From Phoronis australis (lineage: Eukaryota; Phoronida; Phoronidae), in assembly GCA_002633005.1 (NCBI GenBank), contig NMRA01001034.1, positions 25,459 to 66,580 on the forward strand: a stretch of 41,122 nucleotides of DNA. The letters run 5' to 3'. Position 1 is the stretch's first letter. The number at the start of each line of letters is the position of its first letter. Of this stretch, positions 11,022 to 38,455 are shown piece by piece. A program made the position numbers and the translations under genes. The notes beneath the pieces were generated by a model, which was given only the letters and a program-made list of their open reading frames with translations, was not told where the DNA came from and did no database searches.

Positions 11022-11242
11022 ATGCGCATAGAAATTGTATTCCCTCTGGTATTTTTGACCCTTTCACTCCTACTGAAAGCCAAGCTAGACTAAGAAAAAT
11101 AGGGGGCAAAGAACGCAAAATCGGCACTTGTCACCCCAGCAAAACCACCCGCTTCCCTGCCGAGTGCTCGACTAAATCCAACACGGGATTTCGACAGAAA
11201 ATCTCCTACCGGCTCCAAGAATGTGGTCCAAAAGTACTGTGA
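11022..11242 (+). pseudogene. Orphan segment resembling the CFAP96 (C4orf47/UPF0602) C-terminus
   Basis: The plus-strand frame ending at the stop 11240-11242 contains PSGIFDPF, then ARLRKIGGKERKI and HPS. In CFAP96 family proteins the C-terminal part has the same order, a G-x-FDP motif followed by an L-x-x-I-x-GKE-x-KI motif and HP, as far as I recall. A possible acceptor (CCCTACAG) ends at 11021. The frame is open upstream to 10760, but that part is AT-rich and looks non-coding. None of the family's earlier conserved motifs (for example the Gly/Tyr-rich middle) was found nearby on this strand. It is therefore either a stray duplicated exon or the end of a gene whose other exons were missed. 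The assignment is tentative because the family was compared from memory. Confidence 0.33.
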
Positions 11243-11258
11243 ACCAACTAGTTTTTTC

Positions 11259-11301
11259 GGGAGGGGGCGGTAGGGAGAAAGGGGGGCGGGAGGGTGGGAG
11301 G
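11259..11301 (+). other. G-quadruplex-prone G-rich tract
   Basis: The plus strand has six or more runs of three or more G in about 43 bp (GGG, GGGGG, GGG, GGGGGG, GGG, GGG, GGG) with short loops, in otherwise AT-rich surroundings. Confidence 0.6.
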
Positions 11302-11302
11302 A

Positions 11303-14300
11303 GAGAGATAATTAACGAGTTTATTCTGTTAATTGTCCCTAATGCTCCGACTATGATTAAGCACCGGGTGTTCAATCATTATTACCATTATTTCAGAGCG
11401 GGGGTTTGAACACAAATTTTTCAACTGTGTTGATGCCGATCTCAGTCATTGTTGGTAGTTGTCTCTATTCCCTTGTAAAGTAAACGTTTGTAATTTATCG
11501 GACATTCACAAAATTCGGAGTCTACATGTGTGTGTTCGTAATGAGTAATAAAAGCGATATTTGATGAAACGTTGATGAAGATCACGAAAGTGATTTTGCT
11601 TATCATTTCTGTGTAAATTTACGAAATTCAAGTTAACCCTTAACACTTATGTCGTTGTTATGCAAAGAAATAATAAATGTTCATGGAATTTACCTTAAAA
11701 GTTGCCTTTATGAATCCATGATCAGTAGAATCGATTCGACTTGTACGTTAGAAGAAGCCTTCATAACTCAGTCCCAGCCGACAACTCTTATGTTATGCTG
11801 TCACTGTAGGACCCGGCGCAACAAAACACCTCAACTTAAAGTTTTGTATTGGTTCAGGCTAATTGCCAATTTCCACTCTTTTGATTAAAGTGAAAGATAA
11901 ACACGACGGTATATCAGCGGTTCTTTAACTGACGTAAACACATTGCAATCAAATGGTTTCGTAGCATAACACTCACCGACACTGATTGAAAAAAAGCAGG
12001 ACAATAACTTATATTTTATTTAGTTACATAGCACAAGTAGCAGCCAAATTTGTGTTTGGCTTGTGCATGACGGTTGTCAGTCTAAACAAGAAGCGACATT
12101 GCAACACGCAAATGGCCTTCTTTTAATGAGGCGCGTCTATAAATTTACACCGTCAAATCATTCACGTCAGAATCTTACTTATCAACCAACTAGTTCGATG
12201 AGCACACAATGAGCTCGCAAGCCAGACAGCGCGTGCCGCGCGGTCCTGCATATAGGTAGGGCGAAGAAATGGAAACAAAAGCGCACCGCGTTATAGGGAG
12301 GCTGGGGAATTTCCAGAATAGAATTGGAAATTTTAAATACTAGAGAGGTTGTAAAACATTGTCAAAACAAAGCAATATATACCAGTGACCCGCGCACTGC
12401 TTAAACGTGATCATATAAGTCAGTGCACAGACAAATTTCCCAATGCTTTGGCTGGAATTTTCTGCTGCTGCGGTCTGTGAGGACCCGGCCGGTTCATGTC
12501 GAAAAGACTGAAAATTTCACCAAAATGTAAGCATTTTAAAAATTTTGGAAATTATTGGTTACCTGTATGAGAAACTAGATTCATTGACTTTTTTCATCTT
12601 CATAATTTTTATAGTTTTGTAGAATTTAACAGAAAAGACTACCAGCAGTCATGGGAACACTCGCCACTGAACCACTGCATATCCGAAGTTTTTAGATCGG
12701 GCTTGTAGGGGAACTTATTTTCTGTCAGCGTTGGTCCATAGTGCAAGTATACACAATTAAAGATCCAAGGCTTCATGTAAATTTTATGAACTCTCCCCCT
12801 ACCTGGATCCCAGTTAATGGACTAGAATTTAGAACACATTGCTTGGATCATAGAATATACACAACTATAGCCTGTCTTGGACGATCGAAGCCGGAGGATG
12901 AAGTAAGCAACAGGACGCACCTAATTTCCCGCAAACTGATTGGAATTGTCTATTTCAGGTTGTGGCAAGGGAAAACAATTCCATCTAAATGTAGACAATT
13001 TTCACTTATAAATCTCGTGTAGGAGTGCCCAGGTAGACGTTACTTTTGCGTTGCGCTCTATTTTATTACTCTCTGGTGCTTGTCCCGGCACCAAATTTAT
13101 TTTATCGTGGAGAACTAATTTTGTATATTTTAAAACTTCATGATCTCAGAATTCAAATGGTTGGGCCACAGATCCTGTTGCCAAAACCTCCAGTGATTGG
13201 ATCATGGGATGCACGTAAATTGGTGAACCCGGAATTTTAAAAAGGTGTCCGCAATATTACTTTTAATACCAATCAATGTACCCGTTAGTTCCGAACATGG
13301 TGTCAAGAATCGCAGTATTTATTCATTAATAAGAAGCACACACTTAGTTCTGAAGGGACGTTCACAAGAAGATGCAACAACAGAAACATTACAACAAGAT
13401 GCATCACCTCAAACAAAATACCCCATCATACAGTAAAACACACACAAGTGAGATATGTGGACGAGGTTACTGTCCTGGTACATGCACCCCAATTCAGAAA
13501 AGTGGGATTTCATCCAACTCGAATTAAATTGCTCGATTCAGTTGGAACTGACTTTTTAGTGGTACACAGTTCTGACATAAATATTTGAGTGCAATCTTGC
13601 AATTGGCAACACCCTGTCGCAATAAGAATAGGACACAAATCAATGGTCGTCACTCTATCTACGTCCGCGTCCTACATGCAGCAAACCCAGACATTATTAC
13701 AGTGTAAGTACTAGAAGAAACCCGTCTTACACAAACAAGGCTGACTAGAAAATGTTACATTTTGCCCCAAGACAGTTGCAGATTGGAATAGTTTGCTGGG
13801 GTACATAATACCTGTCCCAATTCTTTAGATACTACAGCAGCAAGTTGTCTGCCTTCTGGCCTTTTCTCAATGACCTGGTTATATCAATCAATCTTCGAAG
13901 TCATGTCCACTTCGTAAAATATACTATTCATCTTATAATCATTTGTTTTTGTGTTTCGTTATACAACAAGATAATATCGTGGACAGACTATGATCACTAA
14001 ATTCTTATAATGAAGATCAAGTTAGAAGGCACGAATGTTTCTATTGAACGACCTCCAAGAATAACACATCATAACGTTTATCCAAGGCATGGGTAAACAA
14101 TGCAGCATAAAAGTTGTTACAATTGTTACAGCTCAAAAGGTAAGCAAGGCTTTTAAACACAAACTGCCAACCTATTAAAGCCATATTCAACACATTTTTG
14201 TTGTTGATGTTTTTTTAATAAAAGTAATCTGATTACAAGTGTAGACTACCGATTATGTCAACAAATGGCATACATAGCAAAATGCTAACACTAAGAATTA

Positions 14301-15785
14301 AAGTAAATTTCATGTTGACTTATGTAAGCTACTCGGTTGCAGAATGGAGAGCAAAGTTTTTTAACATCGATTGAAGGGGGCGCAACTGTTTTGATTTCTT
14401 TCAATTGGAAGGTTAACGCTCACATCCATACACAGCTGTTCTAGGGACCAAATACAGTAGAACAATTGTTTCTGCGATCGCATTACATCCCGTAAAATCA
14501 ATTTTCAAATCTCGTTAAGTCAAAAAATTACATCATTGGTCCTGGGTCCGAGGTCTAATCTTTCTAGTCGAAATCAAACTTGAAAATATTTTTGGCGTTT
14601 TCTGCTCTGCTTTAATACAAACTCAAAATAACTGTCAGACTCAATAATCCTGACCTCGAGTAGGTTAGGATTTTCGTGGATGACGGTGTAATAACACTTT
14701 TTTGCACTTGTTGACCCTAGTATTAAAGCTATGAGTTCGAGTCCAGACTTTTGAGTTGTTACTCGAATTATAGCTGGGGTCATCAAGTGCAAATCTTGAC
14801 TAGAAACTCGTTCGCGTAAAGTATAATGTGTTCGAGTATAATTATCTGGAATTTTTATTCAAAGCGGACCGAAAAGTATTAATAATAAGTTTAAGTTCAA
14901 TTTCTATTCAAAGCAGAACCAAAAGTGGCAATAATGAGTTCGAGTTCAATTTCAGTACAAAAATTAGACCCAGGATTGTTTCATAAACCAGCGCCTCCTT
15001 CACTTTTTACAGGAAAAAGATCCCGACGCATTTCATCCGACATCAGACCATGCTGGGAAAAGGATAACGACCCATTTCAGTTGGCTTTTTCTACTGGACA
15101 ACTAAACACTCGCACACCACCACATCAGTTTTCAACTGAAATAGTACAGACTAAAACCATGTGCTATTTTGTTCGCGGCTGAATAACGCAGTATGCAACA
15201 TGATTCGGTGGAGAGTCCAGCACCGATCTATTAGACACAAGTTTACTTCCTTGACTGTTAGAGTAAAATGTTCGCAGTGTTGTGTATTCTTTTTAGTTTA
15301 TTCCTATCGCAGGCGAACACATCCTCTGATACCCACGTCAACATCTCTTCAATTAGTTTAGTTTGGTTAAATCTAAAATCACATACTAGTAAATCTCCAC
15401 GGGTCGAACGTTTAAAAATAAAAGGATAATTTTGACAGCTAATGTCGAACCTCAAGAAAGTTACTAAATAGTAACTAGACCAATTAGAATCCCCATGCAA
15501 GACACTTACCGGATAGAAATTGGACCCATGTTATGATATGCGAATTCTGTGGCTGAGAGGTGCGTTTAATATGCAAATCCGCGCTGAGAATGTTCCAAAA
15601 TACGCTATTTTAGTGGTCTAAAGGTTAAAGTGAAACCAATAAAAATGTAAAATGTAATTTGCGTCCCCGGAATTGCCAAGTGTGGGATTTAGTAGGTAAA
15701 AGACACCTCATACAATGAACCAGGCCAATTGTTCCTCTTGGCTCCTCCAAAAGACGGCGTTCCTGTCACACTAGTAATTGGCCAC
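11303..15785. other. Intergenic stretch, no gene recognised
   Basis: Only short open frames occur, none with a recognised motif. 12,210-12,300 is locally CpG-richer (GCGTGCCGCGCGG) but cannot be tied to a transcript. 14,830-14,960 holds about two degenerate copies of a 57-bp unit around TATTCAAAGC. No intact transposase, reverse transcriptase or RNA gene was found. Confidence 0.4.
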
Positions 15786-15887
15786 TTACAACAACTCAAC
15801 CAAGTCAAAATAGTCATCGTCAATTCCGTAGTGTGTTTCAGCAGCATTGTTCTTCAAGTGAAGTAGGTCGCTGCTGCCACATTTTGC
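15786..15887 (-). CDS. Possible orphan terminal exon, 33 codons, unrecognised
   Basis: After ACAG (AG at 15889-15888) a minus-strand frame reads 33 codons to TAA (15788-15786), ending ETHYGIDDDYFDLVELL. The acidic, aromatic composition looks protein-like rather than random. The frame has a stop just upstream (15899-15897) and no ATG, so it can only be coding as a 3' exon. The polypyrimidine tract is poor and no partner exon was found. It is reported as a weak candidate only. Confidence 0.18.
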   Translation of the reverse strand, partial: AKCGSSDLLHLKNNAAETHYGIDDDYFDLVELL

Positions 15888-16243
15888 CTGTACGCTTTAC
15901 ACTTTTTTTCTGAACAGAGGAGATTGAACTGGAAAACAATTGCATTCAAAACTCTTTCCAATGAAGAACTCCTCGGCTGAGATAAAAATGTGTAGGACTC
16001 AAGGTGATGGCGCCACGAGTTCGCTGTTGTTCTTCAACTTCTCCACAGCATTAAATAGTTTTTCCACATTTATAACTGACCAAGACAAAAGGAAAAGGCC
16101 AAAAAATGAGGCAGGTCTGGTCGACTTGTTTTGACGGGACAGGGCACTCTGTTGGTAAACAAGACAACGTAGAAAATATATCTGAAACTAAATAAGGCGA
16201 TCCAGATCCTCCCAAGGATACTATTGTTTCATGAAATGAAGAA

Positions 16244-16528
16244 TATAAATCGGTAAATAAAACAACAAGAATGGATTAACTGAAATTTGAAATTTTCGGA
16301 GGTAACAACTTCCTTTATCAACAAAAATACAGTAAAAAAGTTAAAGGTAACAACTTCCTTTATCAAAAAAAAACAGAAATAAAGTAAAATCAAACACAAA
16401 ATGACAATGATTTTCATTTTGTGTTTGATTTTACTTTATTTCTGTTTTTGTTGATAAAGGAAGTTGTTACCTCCGAAAATTTCAAATTTCAGTTGATCCA
16501 TTCTTGTTGTTTTATTTACCGATTTATA
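16244..16528. mobile_element. 285-bp foldback (MITE-like) inverted repeat
   Basis: The left arm starting TATAAATCGGT at 16244 and the right arm ending ACCGATTTATA at 16528 are reverse complements over about 115 bp, with a 9-base loop at 16405-16413. The left arm has an extra 45 bp: the block GGTAACAACTTCCTTTATC occurs twice there (about 16300 and 16345) but once in the right arm. No coding sequence is inside. It fits a non-autonomous foldback element; target-site duplications were not resolved. Confidence 0.7.
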
Positions 16529-17660
16529 AACAAGACAAGAAATGTATCCGTCTAGAGAGTGAATGTGTTAAAAACAACACACTATCAACGAGACTGAATT
16601 AATGAATAAATAACTCTTTGAACAATGCTCTTTTTAACACATTAAAATACGAGTACTTTTCAATATCCACTGTAAATGGACCACTCCTATGCATGATAAG
16701 AAGCGTGACAAGCAACAAACGACTTGTCTGTGAGAGACACTAGTGTGAAAAGGCTTATAACTATAACCACGTAGAGAAAGAAACTAATTCAAGATGAAAC
16801 AAAGAGTTTATTTACAAATGAGTCTCCAAAAATGTCCATATTTATACAAAAACAAATACAAGAGTACAGAGGAAAACATTCTTGTTCTATACAACTGAGA
16901 AGTCTCTGAACTTAGCAATTACGAATCCGCAACTTTATGCCATGTGGGTGGGGATTCTTCAGTGATGTGGGTGGGTGCCGTTTTGGCATCAAAACGAGTA
17001 TGGTCTTCGTCGAATTTGTTATCGAAATAAGTACATCGTAGCTTTAGCAAAGATGTGGACCTATTTTTCAGCAATCCGTGAATATTCTAGAGGCAGTCTC
17101 GAAAGAGTAGCGCCAACTCGTTTTTCTTTTAAAACAGGTATGACCATATTCTGGGCCAAGGACTACTCTGTTTTCAGTGAAGACTCTTAATGGGTCTTTT
17201 TTCTTTGAGGTTTGGAATGTCACTTTTTGTGTCAAATAGTGAAGTGACCAAATCTTTGAATTGAAACAGGTCACTTCTTGAGTCTGGAATTGAAATGGGT
17301 ACAAGCATTTCAAGATTTGCACTGATATGGGTGACTATTTTCCCGATTCGTAGGTACTGAAATGGGTACATAATGGGTACATAATTTGACTTGATGAAAG
17401 TACGTCTGTATTAGTCTTCTCAATAACACCCCACGACGTTAGCCAAGACACAACGTTTGCTGTTTCGCACTGCCAGTTCAATCACCACAAAGTTCGGCCA
17501 TCGCCAACCAGAACCTTCATCTTGACCTTTATGAATCTTGTTAACAAACTGCAATTCAGAATCAACTTTGAACGAATACGGTCTTTCCTCCGATGACCCC
17601 AAGACTAAAAAGACGATTAGTTCACTCACGATCCACCAGGCGGGGCTAAGAAAACATATT

Positions 17661-17701
17661 CACACACACGCACACACACGTACACACAAACACGCGCGCG
17701 C
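17661..17701. repeat. Alternating CA/CG microsatellite
   Basis: About 40 bp of alternating pyrimidine-purine (CACACACACG steps) ends in CGCGCGCG. It is a simple repeat with Z-DNA potential. Confidence 0.8.
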
Positions 17702-19994
17702 TGAGTTCACATACAGCTTCATGAGATTCTACAGCTCCATTCATAGATTGACTTTTTAATGAATAAATAAACTTATCACTCCACAGAACTTGTCATAATT
17801 CAAGAATACTCAAACTGAAAAACCAAACAAGGCATAAAAATATAGCAAAGACTGTCTTAAGCAAACACAGGCGTGATCCCAAACAGTTGGGATCGCGGGG
17901 TTCCACATTTTGCCTGTTATTCAGTCTTGCTTGACACAAGCTGAGCCACTGAAACTGTCGGTCACCTCATAAAATGTTACAGTACAACACACAGTGCATG
18001 GAACCTCCTCCATCATTCCAGCACCACTGTCGTCCATAAATCCCCACCAGCAGGCTCAAAACAAAAAGCTGAATGACAAGAAAACGAGGTGACTTTACAT
18101 CTCACAAATCATACAAGTCTAGTAAAACACTCCACTGTACAAGTAAGGTTAAGCTAGGTTATACTCAGCACCAAACAGGGTTAACACACAGCAGACCTCA
18201 TCAATAAACACTGTGCTCATATGACAAGTACATTTTCAACTCCACACAGTTCAAGCAGAAATAGCCAAGATCTGCCTCAGAGAGATTAGTTCCTGCAACC
18301 CACAATTCAGCTGAAGTTTAACAGCTGATTAATTCAAAGTTAACGTCCATTGTGTGACAATGAAACAATGTCTGCCCGCTCAACTAAAGCAGCTATAAAC
18401 CTGTGCTGCATCGGAGGAGAGAACTTTTGATATAGTTCACTTATTGCCACAAAATTGAACTCAACTTGAGTTCCTTGTTCTGATGAGAAGTGACATTTGG
18501 TGTTGCGAAGAAGTGACTATTCGTTATTCCTTGAGATTATGCTCAGTGCTCAAGATGACAAACTGTGATGTGACAACTTGTAGTGCATGGTCTCAAACAA
18601 TAACACACTGTCAGTTCTTTCCAAACCCTAAAATTGTCTCCAATTTGATTAAGGAATAATTTGATATTAATTTCCTAATAGTAAGTAGTAAAAATCAGAA
18701 GATGGAAGGCCTGTTTATTGACTTCCAAATTACACTGATTGTAAAACCACCCACCCAGTGACAAAAATAGAGGGTTGGTAGTTAAGCTGGCACTTATAGA
18801 CGAACAGTGACCATGAGGTGACAATGTTGGGACAGCTCTTGGCTATGGACAAATGTTATACTTATAATATCAACAATTGGAAATGTAAATTCTCCCTTCG
18901 CTCTAATACTGGAACTACTTAATTCTGATAACAATAATGCATTCTGCAAGGTTTGCAATGCAAGAATTTTGTTGTTTACATGGCATATAAAATAGACCGC
19001 TATGTTACGCATCGCAGTACTTGCATGCTAAGCAAAAGTTCTAGAAGTTTCAAATATTTTACAGTCAACAAATCAGATACACTAAATACTTTTGTACTCG
19101 TAAAACATTTTCATGCAAAGCTAAATTTAACATTTAATGTGTTGGCGAGCAACTACCAACAGCAGAATGTTAAAAGAAAACCTAGAGACTATTTAGTACA
19201 TGAAATAGTTTGTATAAACCCAGCAAAGACAAAAAAACAGTGCAACCTCACTGTTGCCATGGCTACCACACAAAATCATTTTTTAGTGAAAATGAGTTTT
19301 CTGGGAAGTAATTTTCATTTTCCCAAAAAATAAAATGTAGATGCTCAGTAATTTTTGTTAACAGTTGTTGTCCAGTATAATCTAATGCAAGAACTCTCGA
19401 TGTGACTCCTAAAACGATGGTTTCAGTTGAGTTATAGAATTTTCCACGAGCCATGAGTTTGTCATAAGCTATTATCCTTTTTTTATTTTCCAAGACTTTT
19501 CCCTGAAAAGAGGAGCCATGACTTTGTGTTTGTACAGAGAGACAAACTATTTCCATGTATTGTACAGACATTTCACTTAGACAAATACTGGTACAAGTCA
19601 TCCTAACAATTTGGCAAGAATTGAAAACTTATGAAATACAGTTAAAAAAAGAAACTATATAAAAGTTCACCATAACAAATATTTCGGAAGCAGTTTGTCT
19701 GTGGCAACCGCCATCAAAGGCAAGAGACGATGTTGCTATAACAAACATTCAAATTAACCATTGCCATGCCTGACCCTTGTCTTTGCCAGTGTCAACAAAC
19801 CCCTGGTACAGCACTTGACCAAACTTGTAACACACTATTCCTTCAGTAAGTGATCATCGTTTTGGCAAAACCGAAGAAGTAGTATTTGTAGCTCTCAAAG
19901 AGTTTACAACTAATTCCCACAATGCTGTGCGGCCACATGTGGCTGCTGTGAGAGTTAGTCCACGCACCTACCTATCTGACAGTGTACACTGTCT

Positions 19995-20010
19995 CCACAA
20001 GAGGGCAGCG
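19995..20010 (+). promoter_or_regulatory. CTCF-like motif
   Basis: CCACAAGAGGGCAGCG agrees with the CTCF core (CCASYAGRKGGCRS) at all but one position. It lies about 1 kb beyond the 3' end of the peptidase coding region. Occupancy cannot be judged from sequence. Confidence 0.3.
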
Positions 20011-21051
20011 TGTATTCTACTCCACGAAGAGTTCTGTGCGATCTTTCTGACCTCCTATTGAGGACGTGGCGCAAGTTGATTTTGATTTGGAAACTTTGCA
20101 TAAACGAACACCACAATGGTTTAAAATGAACAACAGTTTAGCGTCTGTTAAATTCCTTGAAAGTCAACAAACAAACAGTTATTGAGCTATGTACAGAAAA
20201 AAATGGTTTGAATTCCATGAAAGAAATCAAGGTCTAAAGCAGGAGCAACATTTAAAGTAGAGATTGACCAAAAATAAGAGATTATAAACAACCGCAAACA
20301 AAATATAAAGTAGACAGATAAATCAAGAGCATGCATAAAGAAACACCAAGTATGAGACAGTAAACAGCAAACAACGAGAAGCTTGAAAATTACAGAGTCT
20401 TGTTCGGACAACTGAGTGCACGGCGGTCCATTGGAGGAGAAAAATGCTTGAAATAATTTGTTTTTGTCTGACAATGATTCCTACAGTGTCCTGCAGCAAT
20501 GTACTTTCTAAATGAATTGTTCGAAAGCAACTGCATACGACACCACCGCATCAAATATTTTCACATATATTCCGTGAAACCCATGGGAAGAAGAGATTCA
20601 CAAGGCGGGACCTCGTTTAAAGTTCAATAACACGCATAAGCACAACCCTGACAAAATCACAAAAATGGAAGAATTAAATCACTTAACAGTGGGAGGCAAC
20701 ACTTCTCATAGAGCGTGTGCTGGTTCTAAATGCAGTCTTTACACCTCCCCTGTAAGGAGAGTAGGCTTCATCACAATGACGTCATCACAATCTCATCATT
20801 TCTCTTCAAAAGAGTCTCCAAAAGCCTTTCTGTTCAATAACTTTATGCAGACAACAGCAGTGGTCATTTTATCACATTCAACTTATGTCTGCAGCCAAAT
20901 TTCTCTCAAAGAGTCTTGGCTTGCAATGTCACAAAGTAGCAGTCCACTATCTGCGTAGATCTTCGAATTATCACCAATAATTCCCCAAAATATAGATGCA
21001 CCATCAACTCAGCTCATTGGTTTTCAATACGCTCTATCCTCTTGCACGGTG

Positions 21052-37883
<16,832 letters not shown>

Positions 37884-37904
37884 CTGAAAGCATAAACAAT
37901 AGAT

Positions 37905-38100
37905 GCGTTATTACAATTATTATCATCATAATCAATATCATTACCAAAACTATAACTGTCATAATTACTATTATTACTATTATTACTATCCCTACAATTG
38001 TTATCCTCATCATATCAATGACAATGTCTTTGCTGATGCTACTATTATTTTTATAATTATTCTTTTTTATATTTATTATCATTATTGTTATTATTATCCT
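37905..38100. repeat. Imperfect ATT/ATC trinucleotide-like tract
   Basis: About 190 bp of degenerate ATTATTATCAT-type sequence just upstream of visible exon 1 of the peptidase gene. It explains the repetitive Ile/Tyr open frames on both strands here. Confidence 0.75.
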
Positions 38101-38387
38101 TTTGGGGGCAAGTGCCTTACTCAATGAACAGATTTCCAGGAGGGCCCAAACAGGTATATATCAGCAACAGGAACAGGAAATATTACAGACAGTTGAAATG
38201 GATGTTTTGAGTTATCTACACCAAGTCCATTAAGAACCCCACCGGAGTGATAAACATAAAACAGGTGTGACTGACTTAATGATGGTGAAGGTTGTGATGA
38301 GCTGCACCTGCTCAAATGGTAATTACAGGTGACTGCTCTTAAAAATAGGAGAGTGGTTTCAGTATAACTTCACCCCACTGCACTGCA

Positions 38388-38455
38388 ATGCATTACAGAG
38401 GAGAAACTGTTAAGGTTAGGGATGCATTACAGAGGAGAAACTGCTAAGGTTAGGG
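38388..38455. repeat. 34-bp direct repeat, two units
   Basis: ATGCATTACAGAGGAGAAAC plus TGTTAAGGTTAGGG occurs twice in tandem (units start at 38388 and 38422) with one base changed. Confidence 0.75.

Larger units (their letters stand above)
16529..21051. other. Region downstream of the DPP-like gene; 3' UTR or intergenic
   Basis: No exon with recognised protein was found on either strand. The minus strand next to the stop at 21052 should contain the 3' UTR of the peptidase gene, but no close AATAAA could be assigned. Short frames at 19263-19601 (minus) and 18953-19333 (plus) overlap each other and have no family signature. Confidence 0.4.

Noticed and set aside
14720-14745. tRNA T-loop-like word GAGTTCGAGTCC
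   Set aside because: No acceptor stem, D-arm or anticodon arm fits around it.
19263-19601. Minus-strand 112-codon frame
   Set aside because: Overlaps an equally long plus-strand frame, has no recognised motif and lies where a 3' UTR is expected.
38388-38455. TTAGGG words suggesting interstitial telomere repeat
   Set aside because: Only one TTAGGG per 34-bp unit; the hexamer is not in tandem.
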